A DNA stretch of 64,000 nt, taken from the NCBI GenBank assembly GCA_947179155.2, contig OX359264.1, positions 5,967,501-6,031,500 on the forward strand, read 5' to 3'. The DNA comes from Hedera helix. Its lineage: Eukaryota; Streptophyta; Magnoliopsida; Apiales; Araliaceae. Shown piece by piece: positions 23,001 to 35,800 of the stretch. The notes under the pieces were generated by a model that was not told the DNA's origin, made no database searches, and saw nothing but the letters and a program-made list of their open reading frames with translations. Both the position numbers and the translations under genes were made by a program. How positions within the stretch are numbered: the first letter of the stretch is position 1; each line of letters starts with the position of its first letter.

Positions 23001-26000
23001 TGCAGCAACTAGTAATAAACAAGAAGAATGTGTGATTATAATTTATAAGCTGCTAAATTGAGGGTACAAGTGAAAGAAGGGGCAAGTTTTGGGGTGAAAA
23101 ACAAGAATAGATATTTTCGAGGTTATAGTGAGGTGTTTTGTGGGATTGTTGCAAGTGATTGGTGGGCATTCAGCGGGGGAAGGTAGTGGGCGGAGGCCGG
23201 AATTTGGAGAAATACCGTTGGTCCATGGCGGACTCCAGTGATCTAGGGGTGGAATGAGGTGTTAAGCGGTGGTGGGTGGTTTTAACTTTTTGCTAAAAGG
23301 TTTTTGAGGGGAAGTTTCCGAGTGATTGGAATTGGTTGGAGAGACTGAAAGAAGAAAATTTTGTGGGAGTTTTCTTTGGAGAGAGAAATGGGGGAGACAA
23401 ATGTGTTGGTAGTACTGTGGGTTGTGTTATTCTAACAAAACCTTAACTCACGCGCTTGTTTGTTGTTTTGTATTCTTCCTTCTTCCCCCAAAAAAAATAT
23501 TGAACAGAAAGTTCTGAACAAGAAGAGGCTCCTCTAGTGACAACAGCCAAAGGATAAATGGAAAAAATGTTTAGCCTTTGATGTGATTAAACTCATCAAA
23601 GGAATAAATGAAACATGACCTTGCTAAAAAGAAATCAGTACATTAAGTTCTTGACGAGGGGTTCATTTTATTTTTTATCGAGTCAGATATATTTTTTTTA
23701 ATTATAGATCTCATTAGATCGACGAATCATCAAATTCTAATAAAGAATATGAACATTAACTTTAAAGGTTTTTGACGTAATTGGTTACCATTGGACCAAA
23801 CACCCTAAGAATTCTAGACATTTTTTTTATATAAAGGTTTTCTTTTAAAATGAATTATTTGATACATTTTTATAATATTTTTTTTGAAAAAAAAAAAGAA
23901 AAAAAAAAGAGAAAGCTATTGAGTAACCAAACAACAATTGATTGAACGGCAAAGTGCTCACTAAGGTCAATTATGACCCAACTATGTTGACAACACCACC
24001 TTTAGGCATAGAAAATAATTTCTTCATTGTTTTGGCTTTACTAAAATTAAGTATGTGAATTTTGGGTTGAGCATGAGAAACCCAACAAAATTGAGGACTA
24101 GCTGATGATTTCTTGTATTATTGGAGACGGGAGAGTGGAACTCACGCACGAGGTGTTTGAGGTTGTGGGTTGGTCACACTTCCTTTTTTGTGTAAGTATC
24201 ATACTTTTTCTTTGATGTTATTGGGGTCTTGTTGTGGGCCTATTTGTGGGACAACGAGAACCTTTTTTCTTGTTTGTTTCTCCTTACTTTTCCACTCCTC
24301 AGTATTTTTAGCATTTAAAATTTACACATTTAAAGGATTTTTTATTGCTAGATAAATTTTGGGTTTTTTTTTTATATTTTAATTTGAGACATAATTTAAA
24401 CACACGTTTAATTTTAGTGATTATCAAGATTTAAAATTTCGCCCTCTTAATTTTCAAGAAATGAGAATAACTATTTTGGCTTTCCTTTTTGTGCCTTGTG
24501 TTGATAAACAAACGAGGACATAAAAAAAGTGAGCTACGAATTTTAATTAAATAATTTTTCATCAGTTAAAAATAAAAAATTCCTTGAGATAATGTTAACC
24601 AAACTAGAAAATTATGAAATTGCTCGTATTGAGCTAGTGAAAATCAAATTTAGAAATTTTTGATCTGGGATCTAAATTTTTACGTAACCTAATAAACTGA
24701 CTAAATTGTATCGAACATAAATAATAAGTATCAAAAAAGACACGAATCGAGAATTTAATATTTCATGAAAATGATTATTTCATCTAAATTCTTTAAACAT
24801 AATTTATTATGATCTTTATTATAGTTTGTTGAGTATTGTGTGTACGTCGTAGTTGATTTATTAGACTCTCGTATCATTGCAAAGAGAGAAAATAAAAATG
24901 TGAAATCAACCTTTAATTTTCAAAAAGGCATCAAATTTGGTTAGATAATCAGATTTAGTAGTTGAATTGACAAGCTTTTTTTTGGTCTTTTGATCTTCTC
25001 ATCAAACTGATTTAGTAGTTATAAGGGTGGCATGTGATAAAATTATATATTAAGAGTTTATATAAATAGAGGTTTCGTATAAAATAATGGCTTTTTTTAA
25101 AAGAGAATTTAAATGTAAAAAAATTATTTGATTATTAATTTATATAATATGTTTGAATATAATATGTTACTATTTTACCACAAGATCAGTTTATACAAAC
25201 CTATGATGGAGTAATTATATAATATATATTAAATAATTACTTTAAACAAAATCACCAACAATGTATAACTAGTAAAATATTTTTAAGTCTAACATAACAA
25301 TATAACATAATAATTATTATAACAATTTTACATAATTGTTATAAAATATGATGACAGTGGTGGTGTTGAGTGGTGATGGTGGGTGGTGGTGGTCAGTGAT
25401 GGTGGGTGGTGGTGAATGATAGTGGTGGATAATGGCCGGTGGTAGATTGTAGTGGTGTAGTGACAAAAATAAAATAAAGAATTAAAAAAATAAAATTAGA
25501 CAGTGAAGGTAAAAGAGTAATGAACAATTTTTTCTTTTATTTAAAAAAAATTGCCTTAATTTCTTTTTTTTTATTAAATAACTTAACCTCTGTAAGTCTG
25601 TAGTAAAAAAAATATAAAACTTAAAAAAGGTTATCAAAAAGCCCATTGAGAGACTGACTTATGTAGGCCAAGGGAACAAATATATTTAAGCACTCCAGCC
25701 CATTTGCTTTGGTAACAATTTAGTGAACTTGGTATCACACTCCGTAATAGTACTAACTCCTTCGTCTTAAATTATAAAATTATTATTAATTTTTTTAAAA
25801 TTAATTTAAAATATTTTTAAATTTAAAATTAACACAATTTATTTAAAATTTTAAAATAATAAATCTTATAACTAATAGTACTTTTTAGGCCGTTCATAAT
25901 ATTCATAATTGTATTGACATAAATTAACTGAATTTATGTTAATATTGAGTTTTAAAATGTCTCAAATTAATTTTTCAAAGTTCAATATTGATCTTCTAAT

Positions 26001-26001
26001 T
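23001..26001. other. Promoter side of the BED gene and AT-rich intergenic DNA
   Basis: The first few hundred bases are the presumed 5' UTR and promoter of the - strand gene ending at 23000. A GGTGGT-rich minisatellite-like stretch lies at about 25350-25455. Nothing else could be supported. Confidence 0.5.
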
Positions 26002-26959
26002 TAAAGTGTAAGACCCCGAATTTTATGAAATATAAAATTTAATTTTTCTTCATATATATTTTTCATGAAACAGTAAGTGGTTAAATTGACGAAATTGAAA
26101 GTTAAGGATGTTATGTGCAAATTTTATTTTGACGGACAATATTCGTTTTGTCGGGGAATATTCGTTTTGTCGGGGAATATTCGGGCCGTACGACGGCGCC
26201 GAAATAACAAATTATTTGTGGACCCCACAACGGAATATTTGTCGGATATAGAAAACGACAGAAGTAACCTTTTTAAATAAAAATAGTCAACGGTGTTAAC
26301 TGTTAAAATACCGGTGATAAAAGAATAGTAGCATACGGTAATTTATGGTATTTTACTGTAGCATGCGGTACTCTACAGTAGCACACGGTATTGCACAGTG
26401 TCTCATATTATTGACACCGTAACTGTTACGCATCATTTCATCAATAATTGTCACTGCATAATATTTTATATTATCAATTCAATTATTGTTGCTACACAGT
26501 ATTTTGCATTATTGATTCAATAATTGTCATTACACTGTATTTCATATCATCGAGTCAATAATTGTTGGTGCACTGTAGTTTAAAATTATTGAATCTAATA
26601 ATTGTCACTGTAGCAAATACACTATAATTTATATTATTAAATTAATAAAAATATGTAACGTGTTTCTTACATTATTATGGTAACATTATTTTATATGTTG
26701 GACTCACAGGAAGAATAAATAAATAAATAAATAAAAAAATAAAATAATTAATTTTACTATTTGAAATAGTAACGTGAATAGTAACGTGAATAGTGACGTG
26801 AATAGTACGTGAATAGTAAGAAACATGTGGGACCCATTGTGGGGCCCACATGAAATGTGAGAAATGTGAATTTGCTGAAGTGGGTTGGTGGAGGCTGCGC
26901 AGCAGCCTCTGCTGAATATTTTTCAGCCCACCTACCACGCATAGTAACTTATTTTCTCC

Positions 26960-26967
26960 TATAAATA
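26960..26967 (+). promoter_or_regulatory. Putative TATA box of the left LTR
   Basis: TATAAATA preceded by a CT-rich stretch (TTTTCTCC), a typical plant core promoter arrangement. It would drive transcription of the element. The same motif recurs in the right LTR at 33774-33781, where it could read out into DNA to the right. Confidence 0.6.
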
Positions 26968-27556
26968 GCTTGCTCAGCTGAATAGAAAAATCACACCTAA
27001 AACATAAAATTTTTCTATAAGAATTTTATGAGTTTTCTCTGAGAATAGTAAGGTTATTTTGAGAGTTTGAAAGCCAAAAGGAGTACAGGAATTTTTCAAG
27101 TAAGTGTTTTATTAAAGAGTAGTAATTTCATAAATTCCTATTTTTCACGGTATTCACAAATCTTCCTTTAGAAGACTCTTCTTTGAGAAGATTCATTTTT
27201 AAAAGCTTTCTTTGGAAGATTTATTTTGAAATATTATTTTAAAAACTATTTTAAAGTTGTTATATTATACTACAAAAATTATGTTAAATATATATAATTT
27301 TGATAGTTCATAATATACGAGTTATCATACACTTTGAAATTTATATGTGGTAATTACTAATTATATTAAAAATATATAGGTTGATCAATCTCATTTAAAT
27401 CAATATTCAGTCACGTGTTAAGGTAAGGGGTATCACTCTTTTCATCATCATAAATGGATATTATTTTCTTTCTTACTTGAAGGGATTATCATTCTTTGAT
27501 TCTCGAAAATAATATCGTTTCTTTCTTGTGCCATTTATTTCCATGTATTAAATTGT

Positions 27557-27812
27557 GGGAATAACCTTACGGCGCGGTTTACCGCCTGTTGGTGAATAAC
27601 CTTTTGTATTCATTCTTTATTAATCTTTGAGAATAACCTTACGGTGCGGATTATCGCCTGTTTGGTGAATAACTCTTCGTGTTCAAATTCTATTAAATTG
27701 TGGGAATAACCTTACGGTGCGGATTACGCCTGTTTGGTGAATAACTATTCGTATTCAAATTGATGGGAATAACCTTACGGTGCGGATTATCGCCTGTTGG
27801 TGAATAACCCTT
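27557..27812 (+). repeat. Four-copy LTR minisatellite
   Basis: Four copies starting near 27557, 27630, 27702 and 27764, each with GAATAACCTTACGG(T/C)GCGG followed by a (T)ACGCCTGTT word and GTGAATAAC. The same array is at 34371-34626 in the right LTR. Confidence 0.85.
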
Positions 27813-28466
27813 TTTATTTGTCTCGTGTGGAAATAATTTGTCTACACGAATTATCACATGACACTTTTATTCCATATTCGTAAGTGATATCATTTTCCTT
27901 TATACTCATAAGGGATACCATCTTTTTCATCTTCCATTATTCAAACTTACTATGGTAAGGGATATTAATTCCCTTCACCTTTTGTTAATTAAACCTGCTA
28001 CGGTAAGGGATATTATTTTCTTCCATACACCTAAATCGAAACTTATTATGGAACTATTGCTTCTATAATTCCTGAAAATATTATATGTTCCATAATAGTT
28101 GAATTTCATTAGTTCAACTGAACCTTCCTATTTTCTGAACATTTCTATTGAACTGTAATCGTTATTCTGAACTGTGGATCTTGAATATCATTTTTAAATT
28201 TCACTCCACATCATGTTGGCAATTTGGACATTATTTGAATCTGCACAAAGTAAACTTCCGATACTTATTGTTTATCCTGTTCTTCTGTTTATCATTTGTA
28301 TCACTGTTATTTGTATTAATCATCAAGAATCAAGCTGTTGTGAATATCTGTGGCCGGGGGCACAGATGTGATATAATTGTTGAACAGATGATAGGTTAAA
28401 GGCGATATACTAGGTTAAAGGCGATACATCTGTTCGGTGTCTTTTATGGCACGTGGTTAATGTTCT

Positions 28467-28693
28467 CTTTGGCCCGTAGTGCAAAGATGAACTGTTGATT
28501 GGTATGATTATGACCAAAGGCTGAATCTGGTATAATCATGACCGTTGGTGTTATATTGAATGTCTTTGGCCCGTAGTGCAAAGATGAACTGTTGATTGGT
28601 ATGATTATGACCAAAGGCTGAATCTGGTATAATCATGACCGTTGGTGTTATATTGAATGTCTTTGGCCCGTAGTGCAAAGATGAACTGTTGAT
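28467..28693 (+). repeat. 97-bp tandem repeat, 2.3 copies, in the left LTR
   Basis: Copies begin CTTTGGCCCG at 28467, 28564 and 28661, an exact 97-bp period; the third is partial. The repeat is also at 35281-35507 in the right LTR. Confidence 0.9.
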
Positions 28694-29263
28694 CTGCATA
28701 ATTATGACCAGGAACTGTGAAGTTGTATTATTTTGACTAATGGTATTTCAGATAATAAAAGTTGATGATATTTTTACAAAAAAAGATAAGCGAGTGGACA
28801 TTATAGTCTGCATTATTCTTCTAATAGATTGCTCATTCCGCTGCTATTATTGATCTGAACGTTGTTTAAGAATTTAACTACAGTTTGTGATATAAACCTT
28901 GTAGTCTATTGTATTCTATCAAGAACTCAACTGTTGAAGGCTAATGATAATTTATTCGTCATTATCTTAGTCATGATATTTCTTACTGGGCTATTTGAGC
29001 TCACCCTTGCTTTTCGTTCCATTGTTTTTCAACAGGAGATGAGAACGTAACGGGGTCTACCCGGGGGATGGAGTGAGAGTCCGAGGAATAGCTATCCTAG
29101 TCTTCACGTGTTGTAAAATAGTGTGGCAATAATAGTGAAGACTTAGTTGTGTATTATTATACACTGTATTGTTGTACGTTGTGCTTTGTTGTAATAATTT
29201 TGTTCTAGTCTTTTGACGACTTAAGTTTGGGCTGTGTGGGCCTAGATTTGGGGGCGTCACAGT

Positions 29264-29275
29264 TGGTATCAGAGC
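29264..29275 (+). promoter_or_regulatory. Primer-binding site (initiator tRNA-Met)
   Basis: TGGTATCAGAGC, two bases after the LTR end, is complementary to the 3' end of plant initiator-methionine tRNA, the usual primer of Ty3/gypsy elements. Confidence 0.92.
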
Positions 29276-29461
29276 TTAGGGATATGGTCTTTAATGGAGA
29301 TCTGGGGTTAGAATTAGGAGGGGAGAGACGAATAGAATCGGTCACTAGTGTGTCCCACCTAAATTAGATTTTATTATCTAATGAGTTGATTTGAATATAG
29401 GGACAGGAAGTGATGAGTCAGTTTGTTTGAACTAACAATTATTTTGTGACAACAGTTAGGT

Positions 29462-30082
29462 ATGACATCTGGAAATCAGGAGGTTAACTATGAAATGACC
29501 GAAACAAATGTAGCTGCAAAACAAGAGGCGACGAATAATCTTCTTACAAACTCAGAGTTGAATCATTTGCCTAAGACAAAAATTATGCGTGTTCTATCCA
29601 GTAAGGATGAAGGTGAAAGTTCTGTTACAGTCGTTCCAGATCCATTATTAGAAGCAATTAAAGGAAGTAATGAACTTGCGGAAATTATCGCCTTTAATTT
29701 ACTCACTAATTGGGAGAGTCATATCACCTGGTTATGCTCTATAACAAAGGATCAGAATATATGGACTTTTCATATTAGTCTTTGGGATTTATGGTGTTCC
29801 AGCTATGAGTTTCAAGATTATTTAAAAATGATGTTTCTATACTTTTGGGCGTTACAATTTAAAGGAATTCAGGTTAAGTTAGTCATTATCGTGGAAACTG
29901 CAGTCTATCGAAAATACTATTCTTACAGAAATCATTGGTACGTTACTACTGATGAAGTTGAAGAATCCGAGAAACAGTTCGTTAGAGAATTATTTAGTGG
30001 TATTCCCATGGTTGAAATACGTGAAGATCCGAATGAAGTACTCGGGATTCGATTTGACGATAACAGTCAAGAAACCGAATGA
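29462..30082 (+). CDS. Unidentified 206-codon ORF in the gag position of the gypsy element
   Basis: First ORF after the primer site, where gag belongs. I see no CCHC zinc knuckle and none of the usual gag-core words. The N-terminal third is polar (Asn/Glu/Thr-rich, ending in a PDPLLEAIKGS-like stretch). The middle (about residues 85-150) is rich in Trp, Tyr and Phe (WDLWCSSYEFQDYLKMMF, FLYFWALQFKG). The C-terminal part is acidic (VTTDEVEESEKQFV). It overlaps the next ORF, which is in the +1 frame and carries the protease. It could be a captured host fragment, a highly diverged gag, or a shifted reading of ruined gag. No function is proposed. Confidence 0.5.
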   Translation: MTSGNQEVNYEMTETNVAAKQEATNNLLTNSELNHLPKTKIMRVLSSKDEGESSVTVVPDPLLEAIKGSNELAEIIAFNLLTNWESHITWLCSITKDQNIWTFHISLWDLWCSSYEFQDYLKMMFLYFWALQFKGIQVKLVIIVETAVYRKYYSYRNHWYVTTDEVEESEKQFVRELFSGIPMVEIREDPNEVLGIRFDDNSQETE

Positions 30083-30740
30083 GGTGATAACCGGTAAGCT
30101 ATTCATAAATTCTCGTGAATTCTACGCTCTGTTAGATACTGGCTCTACCCATTCTTTTATCTCACCTGCATGTGCTCAACGTTTAAATTTGACTTCTGAA
30201 AACTTAAATCTTGTCTTATCAGTTGAAACCTCATTGGGAGAAATACCTATTACATCTACTGTCTATAAATCTTGTCTAGTTCAAATTAACAACCTCACAG
30301 TACCTGTTGACCTTATTTCTTTGGAGATGCATGAATTTGATGTGATTCTAGGAATTGATTGGTTGACTACCCATCATGCTAAAATTGATTGTTTTCATAA
30401 GATTATTAGTTTTTATATTCCTAATCAACCTTTCATGCAAATTCAAGCAACTAAACCATTGAAATCTATAACTGTTATTTCTAGCCATAAAGTCATTCGT
30501 TTATTGAAAAACGGATGTCAAGCCTTTTTAGCTCATATCACTGATTTGAACAAAAATACGTCAAACTTGAATGATATTTCCGTTGTTAATGAGTTTTCTG
30601 ACGTTTTTCCTGATGAACTTCCTGGCTTACCTCCAAACCGAGAATTTGAATTCTGTATTGATCTTGAACCCCGTACTAAGCCCATTTCTAAAGTCCCATA
30701 CCAAATGGCTCCCATAGAACACCAAGAGTTGAAAGTTTAA
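29952..30740 (+). pseudogene. Retroviral-type aspartic protease plus N-terminal stub of reverse transcriptase
   Basis: The protease active-site motif LLDTGSTHSF is visible about 60 residues in, followed by VILGIDWL, the typical flap/second-half word of plant gypsy proteases. The C-terminal 60 residues (EFSDVFPDELPGLPPNREFE) are the well-known start of gypsy RT. The frame then stops at 30738-30740 just before the catalytic RT core would begin. The protease itself looks intact, but it is out of frame with the upstream ORF. Confidence 0.88.
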
Positions 30741-31340
30741 TTACTAGATATCGGTATCATTCATTCTAGTACAAAACTTATATCGAGCGAGGAATACGAG
30801 AAGAGTTTTCAAGAACTCAAGAGGAGACTTGTTTCAGCTCCTGTTCTGACCATTCCAATCAGGATCAGGAGAATTCGTTATAGCGATGCTTCAGGCAAAG
30901 GTCTAGGATGTGTCCTTATGCAACATGGAAAGGTTATAGCCTATGCTTCTCGACAACTCAAAGATTATGAGAAAAATTATCCTACTCATGATCTAGAGTT
31001 GGCAGCAGTCGTTTTCGCGTTGAAGATCTGGAGACACTACTTGTACGGATAAAAGGTGGATATCTATACGGATCATAAAAGTCTCAAGTATTTCTTCACC
31101 CAGAAGGAACTGAACATGCGACAACGACGTTGGCTTGAGCTGTTGAAGGATTACGACCACATAATCCAGTATCACCCGGGAAAGGCTAACGTTGTAGCTG
31201 ACGCTTTGAGCAGAAGATCTTATGCGAGTACAAGTGCACTGGTGACAATACAAAAGCGTATTCTGTACGACTTACAAAAGATGAAGATAGAGCTAAAGAC
31301 ACCAGGGACCCACTCGAAGATTGCTCACGTGCGAGTATAA
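30741..31340 (+). pseudogene. RT C-terminal end and RNase H, internally deleted
   Basis: After a short LLDIGIIHSST-like piece the sequence jumps to EEYEKSFQELKRRL, the RT thumb/connection just before RNase H. RNase H follows with YSDASGKGLGCVLMQHGKV, DLELAAVVFALKIW and TDHKSLKYF, ending at the ADALSRR word. The RT palm and fingers, with the catalytic (Y/F)xDD box, are missing between. A TAA interrupts after YLYG near 31050, where related elements have a Glu codon, and another stop ends the frame at 31338-31340. Confidence 0.85.
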
Positions 31341-31391
31341 CCGGCTTTAATCGATAAAATTAAAGCTGCTCAAGCTACCGATCCGGAACTG

Positions 31392-32825
31392 ATGAACATG
31401 ATAAAGAAAGTACAAGAAGGTGCCATTCCCGAAGCAAGAATCGACGAGAAAGGAATACTTCGAGTCAACTATCTACTCTGTGTTCCTAACGATCCTGAAT
31501 TGAAGCATAAAATCATGATGGAGGCACATAACACACCGTTTGCAATCCACCCAGGAGGTACCAAGATGTATCGAGATCTTCGACATACATTTTGGTGGAA
31601 CAATATGAAAAGGGAGATTGCAGAGTTTATCTCAAGGTGCCTAACTTGTCAACGTGTCAAGGCAGAGCATCAAGTACCTAAGGGTCCATTACAACCACTT
31701 GAGGTTCCCGAATGGAAGTGGGAACACATCAATATGGATTTCGTGACGGGTCTTCCCAAAGTTTCTCAAGGCTTAGATGCAATTTGGGTCATCGTAGATA
31801 GATTGACCAAATCCGCTCATTTCTTGCCTATACGAGAAAACTTTTCACTTGAACGTCTTGCCGGTATGTACATAAATGAAATCGTGAGACTGCATGGCAT
31901 GCCAGTTTCCATAGTTTCTGATCGAGATCCTAGATTCACTTCACGCTTTTGGATCAGTCTATAAAAAGCTATGGGCACTGAACTACGTTTTAGTTCTGCA
32001 TACCATCCTCAAACGGACGGACAATCGGAAAGGACGATCCAGACCCTGGAAGATCTTTTGAGACTTTGCGTACTAGATTTCAAAGGAAGTTGGGATAAGT
32101 ACTTGCCATTGGTGGAATTTTCCTACAACAACAGTTACCAAGCAAGTATAGGTATGGCTCCATTCGAGGCTTTATATGGACGCAAGTGTCGCTCTCCAGT
32201 ATGTTGGAATGAGGTAGGAGAAGCAAAACTGTTGAGACCCGAGTTGGTACGCTTGACAACAGAAAATATCCAAATGATCCGACAACGAGTAAAGACCGCA
32301 CAAGAACGACAAAAGAGTTATGCTGATCTTCATCGGAGAGACGAAAGTTTCAACGTCGGAGATCATGTATTCTTACTTGTTTCTCCATGGAAAGAAGTTA
32401 CGAGATTCGGAAAGAGAGGAAAGCTTAACCCTCAATTTATTGGCCAATTTGAAATCCTCGATCGAATAGGAACCGTAGTCTACAGACTAGCCCTACCACC
32501 AAGTATGTCTCGCATCCATAACGTTTTTCACATATCTATGTTACGTAAATATGTGAAGAACCCAAACCACGTCATTGAGTTAAAAGCAGACGTTATAGCA
32601 GATGATTTAACATACGAGGAGGTACCTGTTAAGATCCTAGATAAGAAGGAGCATATTCTACGCTCAAAGGTTATACCTCAAGTTAAGGTTTTATGGAGGA
32701 ACCAAGATATTGAGGAAATGACCTGGGAGCTAGAATCCGAGATGAAATCTAAATATCCTTACCTCTTCGAAATGCCAGGTACGTCAATTTCGGGGACGAA
32801 ATTTCATAAGGAGGGGAGGTTGTAA
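31392..32825 (+). pseudogene. Integrase with chromodomain-like C terminus, one internal stop
   Basis: Two collinear ORFs in one reading frame (31392-31964 and 31971-32825) separated by a TAA where relatives read Gln (FWISL-stop-KAMGTEL). The HHCC zinc finger is visible (AHNTPFAIHPGG ... CLTCQ). The DDE residues are present: D in HINMDFVTGLP, D in VSDRDPRF, E in GQSERTIQTLE. The C-terminal part has the GPY/F-type region (NPQFIGQFEILDRIGTVVY), HNVFHISMLRKY, and an ILDKKEH...KVLWRNQD tail like the Tekay/Del chromodomain, thought to steer insertion to chromatin. The end overlaps the polypurine tract and runs three bases past the LTR start. Confidence 0.9.
32808..32820 (+). promoter_or_regulatory. 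Polypurine tract
   Basis: AAGGAGGGGAGGT directly before the right LTR; primes plus-strand DNA synthesis in this element class. The upstream TTTCGGGGACGAAATTTC word is also typical of Tekay-type elements. Confidence 0.9.
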
Positions 32826-35800
32826 GACCCCGAATTTTATGAAATATAAAATTTAATTTTTCTTCATATATATTTTTCATGAAACAGTAAGTGGTTAAAT
32901 TGACGAAATTGAAAGTTAAGGATGTTATGTGCAAATTTTATTTTGACGGACAATATTCGTTTTGTCGGGGAATATTCGTTTTGTCGGGGAATATTCGGGC
33001 CGTACGACGGCGCCGAAATAACAAATTATTTGTGGACCCCACAACGGAATATTTGTCGGATATAGAAAACGACAGAAGTAACCTTTTTAAATAAAAATAG
33101 TCAACGGTGTTAACTGTTAAAATACCGGTGATAAAAGAATAGTAGCATACGGTAATTTATGGTATTTTACTGTAGCATGCGGTACTCTACAGTAGCACAC
33201 GGTATTGCACAGTGTCTCATATTATTGACACCGTAACTGTTACGCATCATTTCATCAATAATTGTCACTGCATAATATTTTATATTATCAATTCAATTAT
33301 TGTTGCTACACAGTATTTTGCATTATTGATTCAATAATTGTCATTACACTGTATTTCATATCATCGAGTCAATAATTGTTGGTGCACTGTAGTTTAAAAT
33401 TATTGAATCTAATAATTGTCACTGTAGCAAATACACTATAATTTATATTATTAAATTAATAAAAATATGTAACGTGTTTCTTACATTATTATGGTAACAT
33501 TATTTTATATGTTGGACTCACAGGAAGAATAAATAAATAAATAAATAAAAAAATAAAATAATTAATTTTACTATTTGAAATAGTAACGTGAATAGTAACG
33601 TGAATAGTGACGTGAATAGTACGTGAATAGTAAGAAACATGTGGGACCCATTGTGGGGCCCACATGAAATGTGAGAAATGTGAATTTGCTGAAGTGGGTT
33701 GGTGGAGGCTGCGCAGCAGCCTCTGCTGAATATTTTTCAGCCCACCTACCACGCATAGTAACTTATTTTCTCCTATAAATAGCTTGCTCAGCTGAATAGA
33801 AAAATCACACCTAAAACATAAAATTTTTCTATAAGAATTTTATGAGTTTTCTCTGAGAATAGTAAGGTTATTTTGAGAGTTTGAAAGCCAAAAGGAGTAC
33901 AGGAATTTTTCAAGTAAGTGTTTTATTAAAGAGTAGTAATTTCATAAATTCCTATTTTTCACGGTATTCACAAATCTTCCTTTAGAAGACTCTTCTTTGA
34001 GAAGATTCATTTTTAAAAGCTTTCTTTGGAAGATTTATTTTGAAATATTATTTTAAAAACTATTTTAAAGTTGTTATATTATACTACAAAAATTATGTTA
34101 AATATATATAATTTTGATAGTTCATAATATACGAGTTATCATACACTTTGAAATTTATATGTGGTAATTACTAATTATATTAAAAATATATAGGTTGATC
34201 AATCTCATTTAAATCAATATTCAGTCACGTGTTAAGGTAAGGGGTATCACTCTTTTCATCATCATAAATGGATATTATTTTCTTTCTTACTTGAAGGGAT
34301 TATCATTCTTTGATTCTCGAAAATAATATCGTTTCTTTCTTGTGCCATTTATTTCCATGTATTAAATTGTGGGAATAACCTTACGGCGCGGTTTACCGCC
34401 TGTTGGTGAATAACCTTTTGTATTCATTCTTTATTAATCTTTGAGAATAACCTTACGGTGCGGATTATCGCCTGTTTGGTGAATAACTCTTCGTGTTCAA
34501 ATTCTATTAAATTGTGGGAATAACCTTACGGTGCGGATTACGCCTGTTTGGTGAATAACTATTCGTATTCAAATTGATGGGAATAACCTTACGGTGCGGA
34601 TTATCGCCTGTTGGTGAATAACCCTTTTTATTTGTCTCGTGTGGAAATAATTTGTCTACACGAATTATCACATGACACTTTTATTCCATATTCGTAAGTG
34701 ATATCATTTTCCTTTATACTCATAAGGGATACCATCTTTTTCATCTTCCATTATTCAAACTTACTATGGTAAGGGATATTAATTCCCTTCACCTTTTGTT
34801 AATCAAACCTGCTACGGTAAGGGATATTATTTTCTTCCATACACCTAAATCGAAACTTATTATGGAACTATTGCTTCTATAATTCCTGAAAATATTATAT
34901 GTTCCATAATAGTTGAATTTCATTAGTTCAACTGAACCTTCCTATTTTCTGAACATTTCTATTGAACTGTAATCGTTATTCTGAACTGTGGATCTTGAAT
35001 ATCATTTTTAAATTTCACTCCACATCATGTTGGCAATTTGGACATTATTTGAATCTGCACAAAGTAAACTTCCGATACTTATTGTTTATCCTGTTCTTCT
35101 GTTTATCATTTGTATCACTGTTATTTGTATTAATCATCAAGAATCAAGCTGTTGTGAATATCTGTGGCCGGGGGCACAGATGTGATATAATTGTTGAACA
35201 GATGATAGGTTAAAGGCGATATACTAGGTTAAAGGCGATACATCTGTTCGGTGTCTTTTATGGCACGTGGTTAATGTTCTCTTTGGCCCGTAGTGCAAAG
35301 ATGAACTGTTGATTGGTATGATTATGACCAAAGGCTGAATCTGGTATAATCATGACCGTTGGTGTTATATTGAATGTCTTTGGCCCGTAGTGCAAAGATG
35401 AACTGTTGATTGGTATGATTATGACCAAAGGCTGAATCTGGTATAATCATGACCGTTGGTGTTATATTGAATGTCTTTGGCCCGTAGTGCAAAGATGAAC
35501 TGTTGATCTGCATAATTATGACCAGGAACTGTGAAGTTGTATTATTTTGACTAATGGTATTTCAGATAATAAAAGTTGATGATATTTTTACAAAAAAAGA
35601 TAAGCGAGTGGACATTATAGTCTGCATTATTCTTCTAATAGATTGCTCATTCCGCTGCTATTATTGATCTGAACGTTGTTTAAGAATTTAACTACAGTTT
35701 GTGATATAAACCTTGTAGTCTATTGTATTCTATCAAGAACTCAACTGTTGAAGGCTAATGATAATTTATTCGTCATTATCTTAGTCATGATATTTCTTAC

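Larger units (their letters stand above)
26007..29261 (+). repeat. Left LTR of the gypsy element
   Basis: 3255 bp, starting TGTAAGACCC and ending GGGGGCGTCACA. It holds a TATAAATA box, four copies of a unit of about 62-73 bp and a 97-bp tandem repeat. It is collinear with the right LTR at an offset of 6814 bases. Confidence 0.97.

Noticed and set aside
27557..28693. Regularly spaced repeats that could suggest a CRISPR-like array
   Set aside because: Units are direct tandem copies with no unique spacers, inside an LTR of a plant retrotransposon.
26077..29260. Several 61-87-codon frames repeated identically in both LTRs
   Set aside because: Their duplication only reflects LTR identity. None resembles a protein and they lie across promoter, leader and minisatellite sequence.
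29262..29290. tRNA-like word after the left LTR
   Set aside because: It is the primer-binding site, complementary to a tRNA end, not a tRNA gene.
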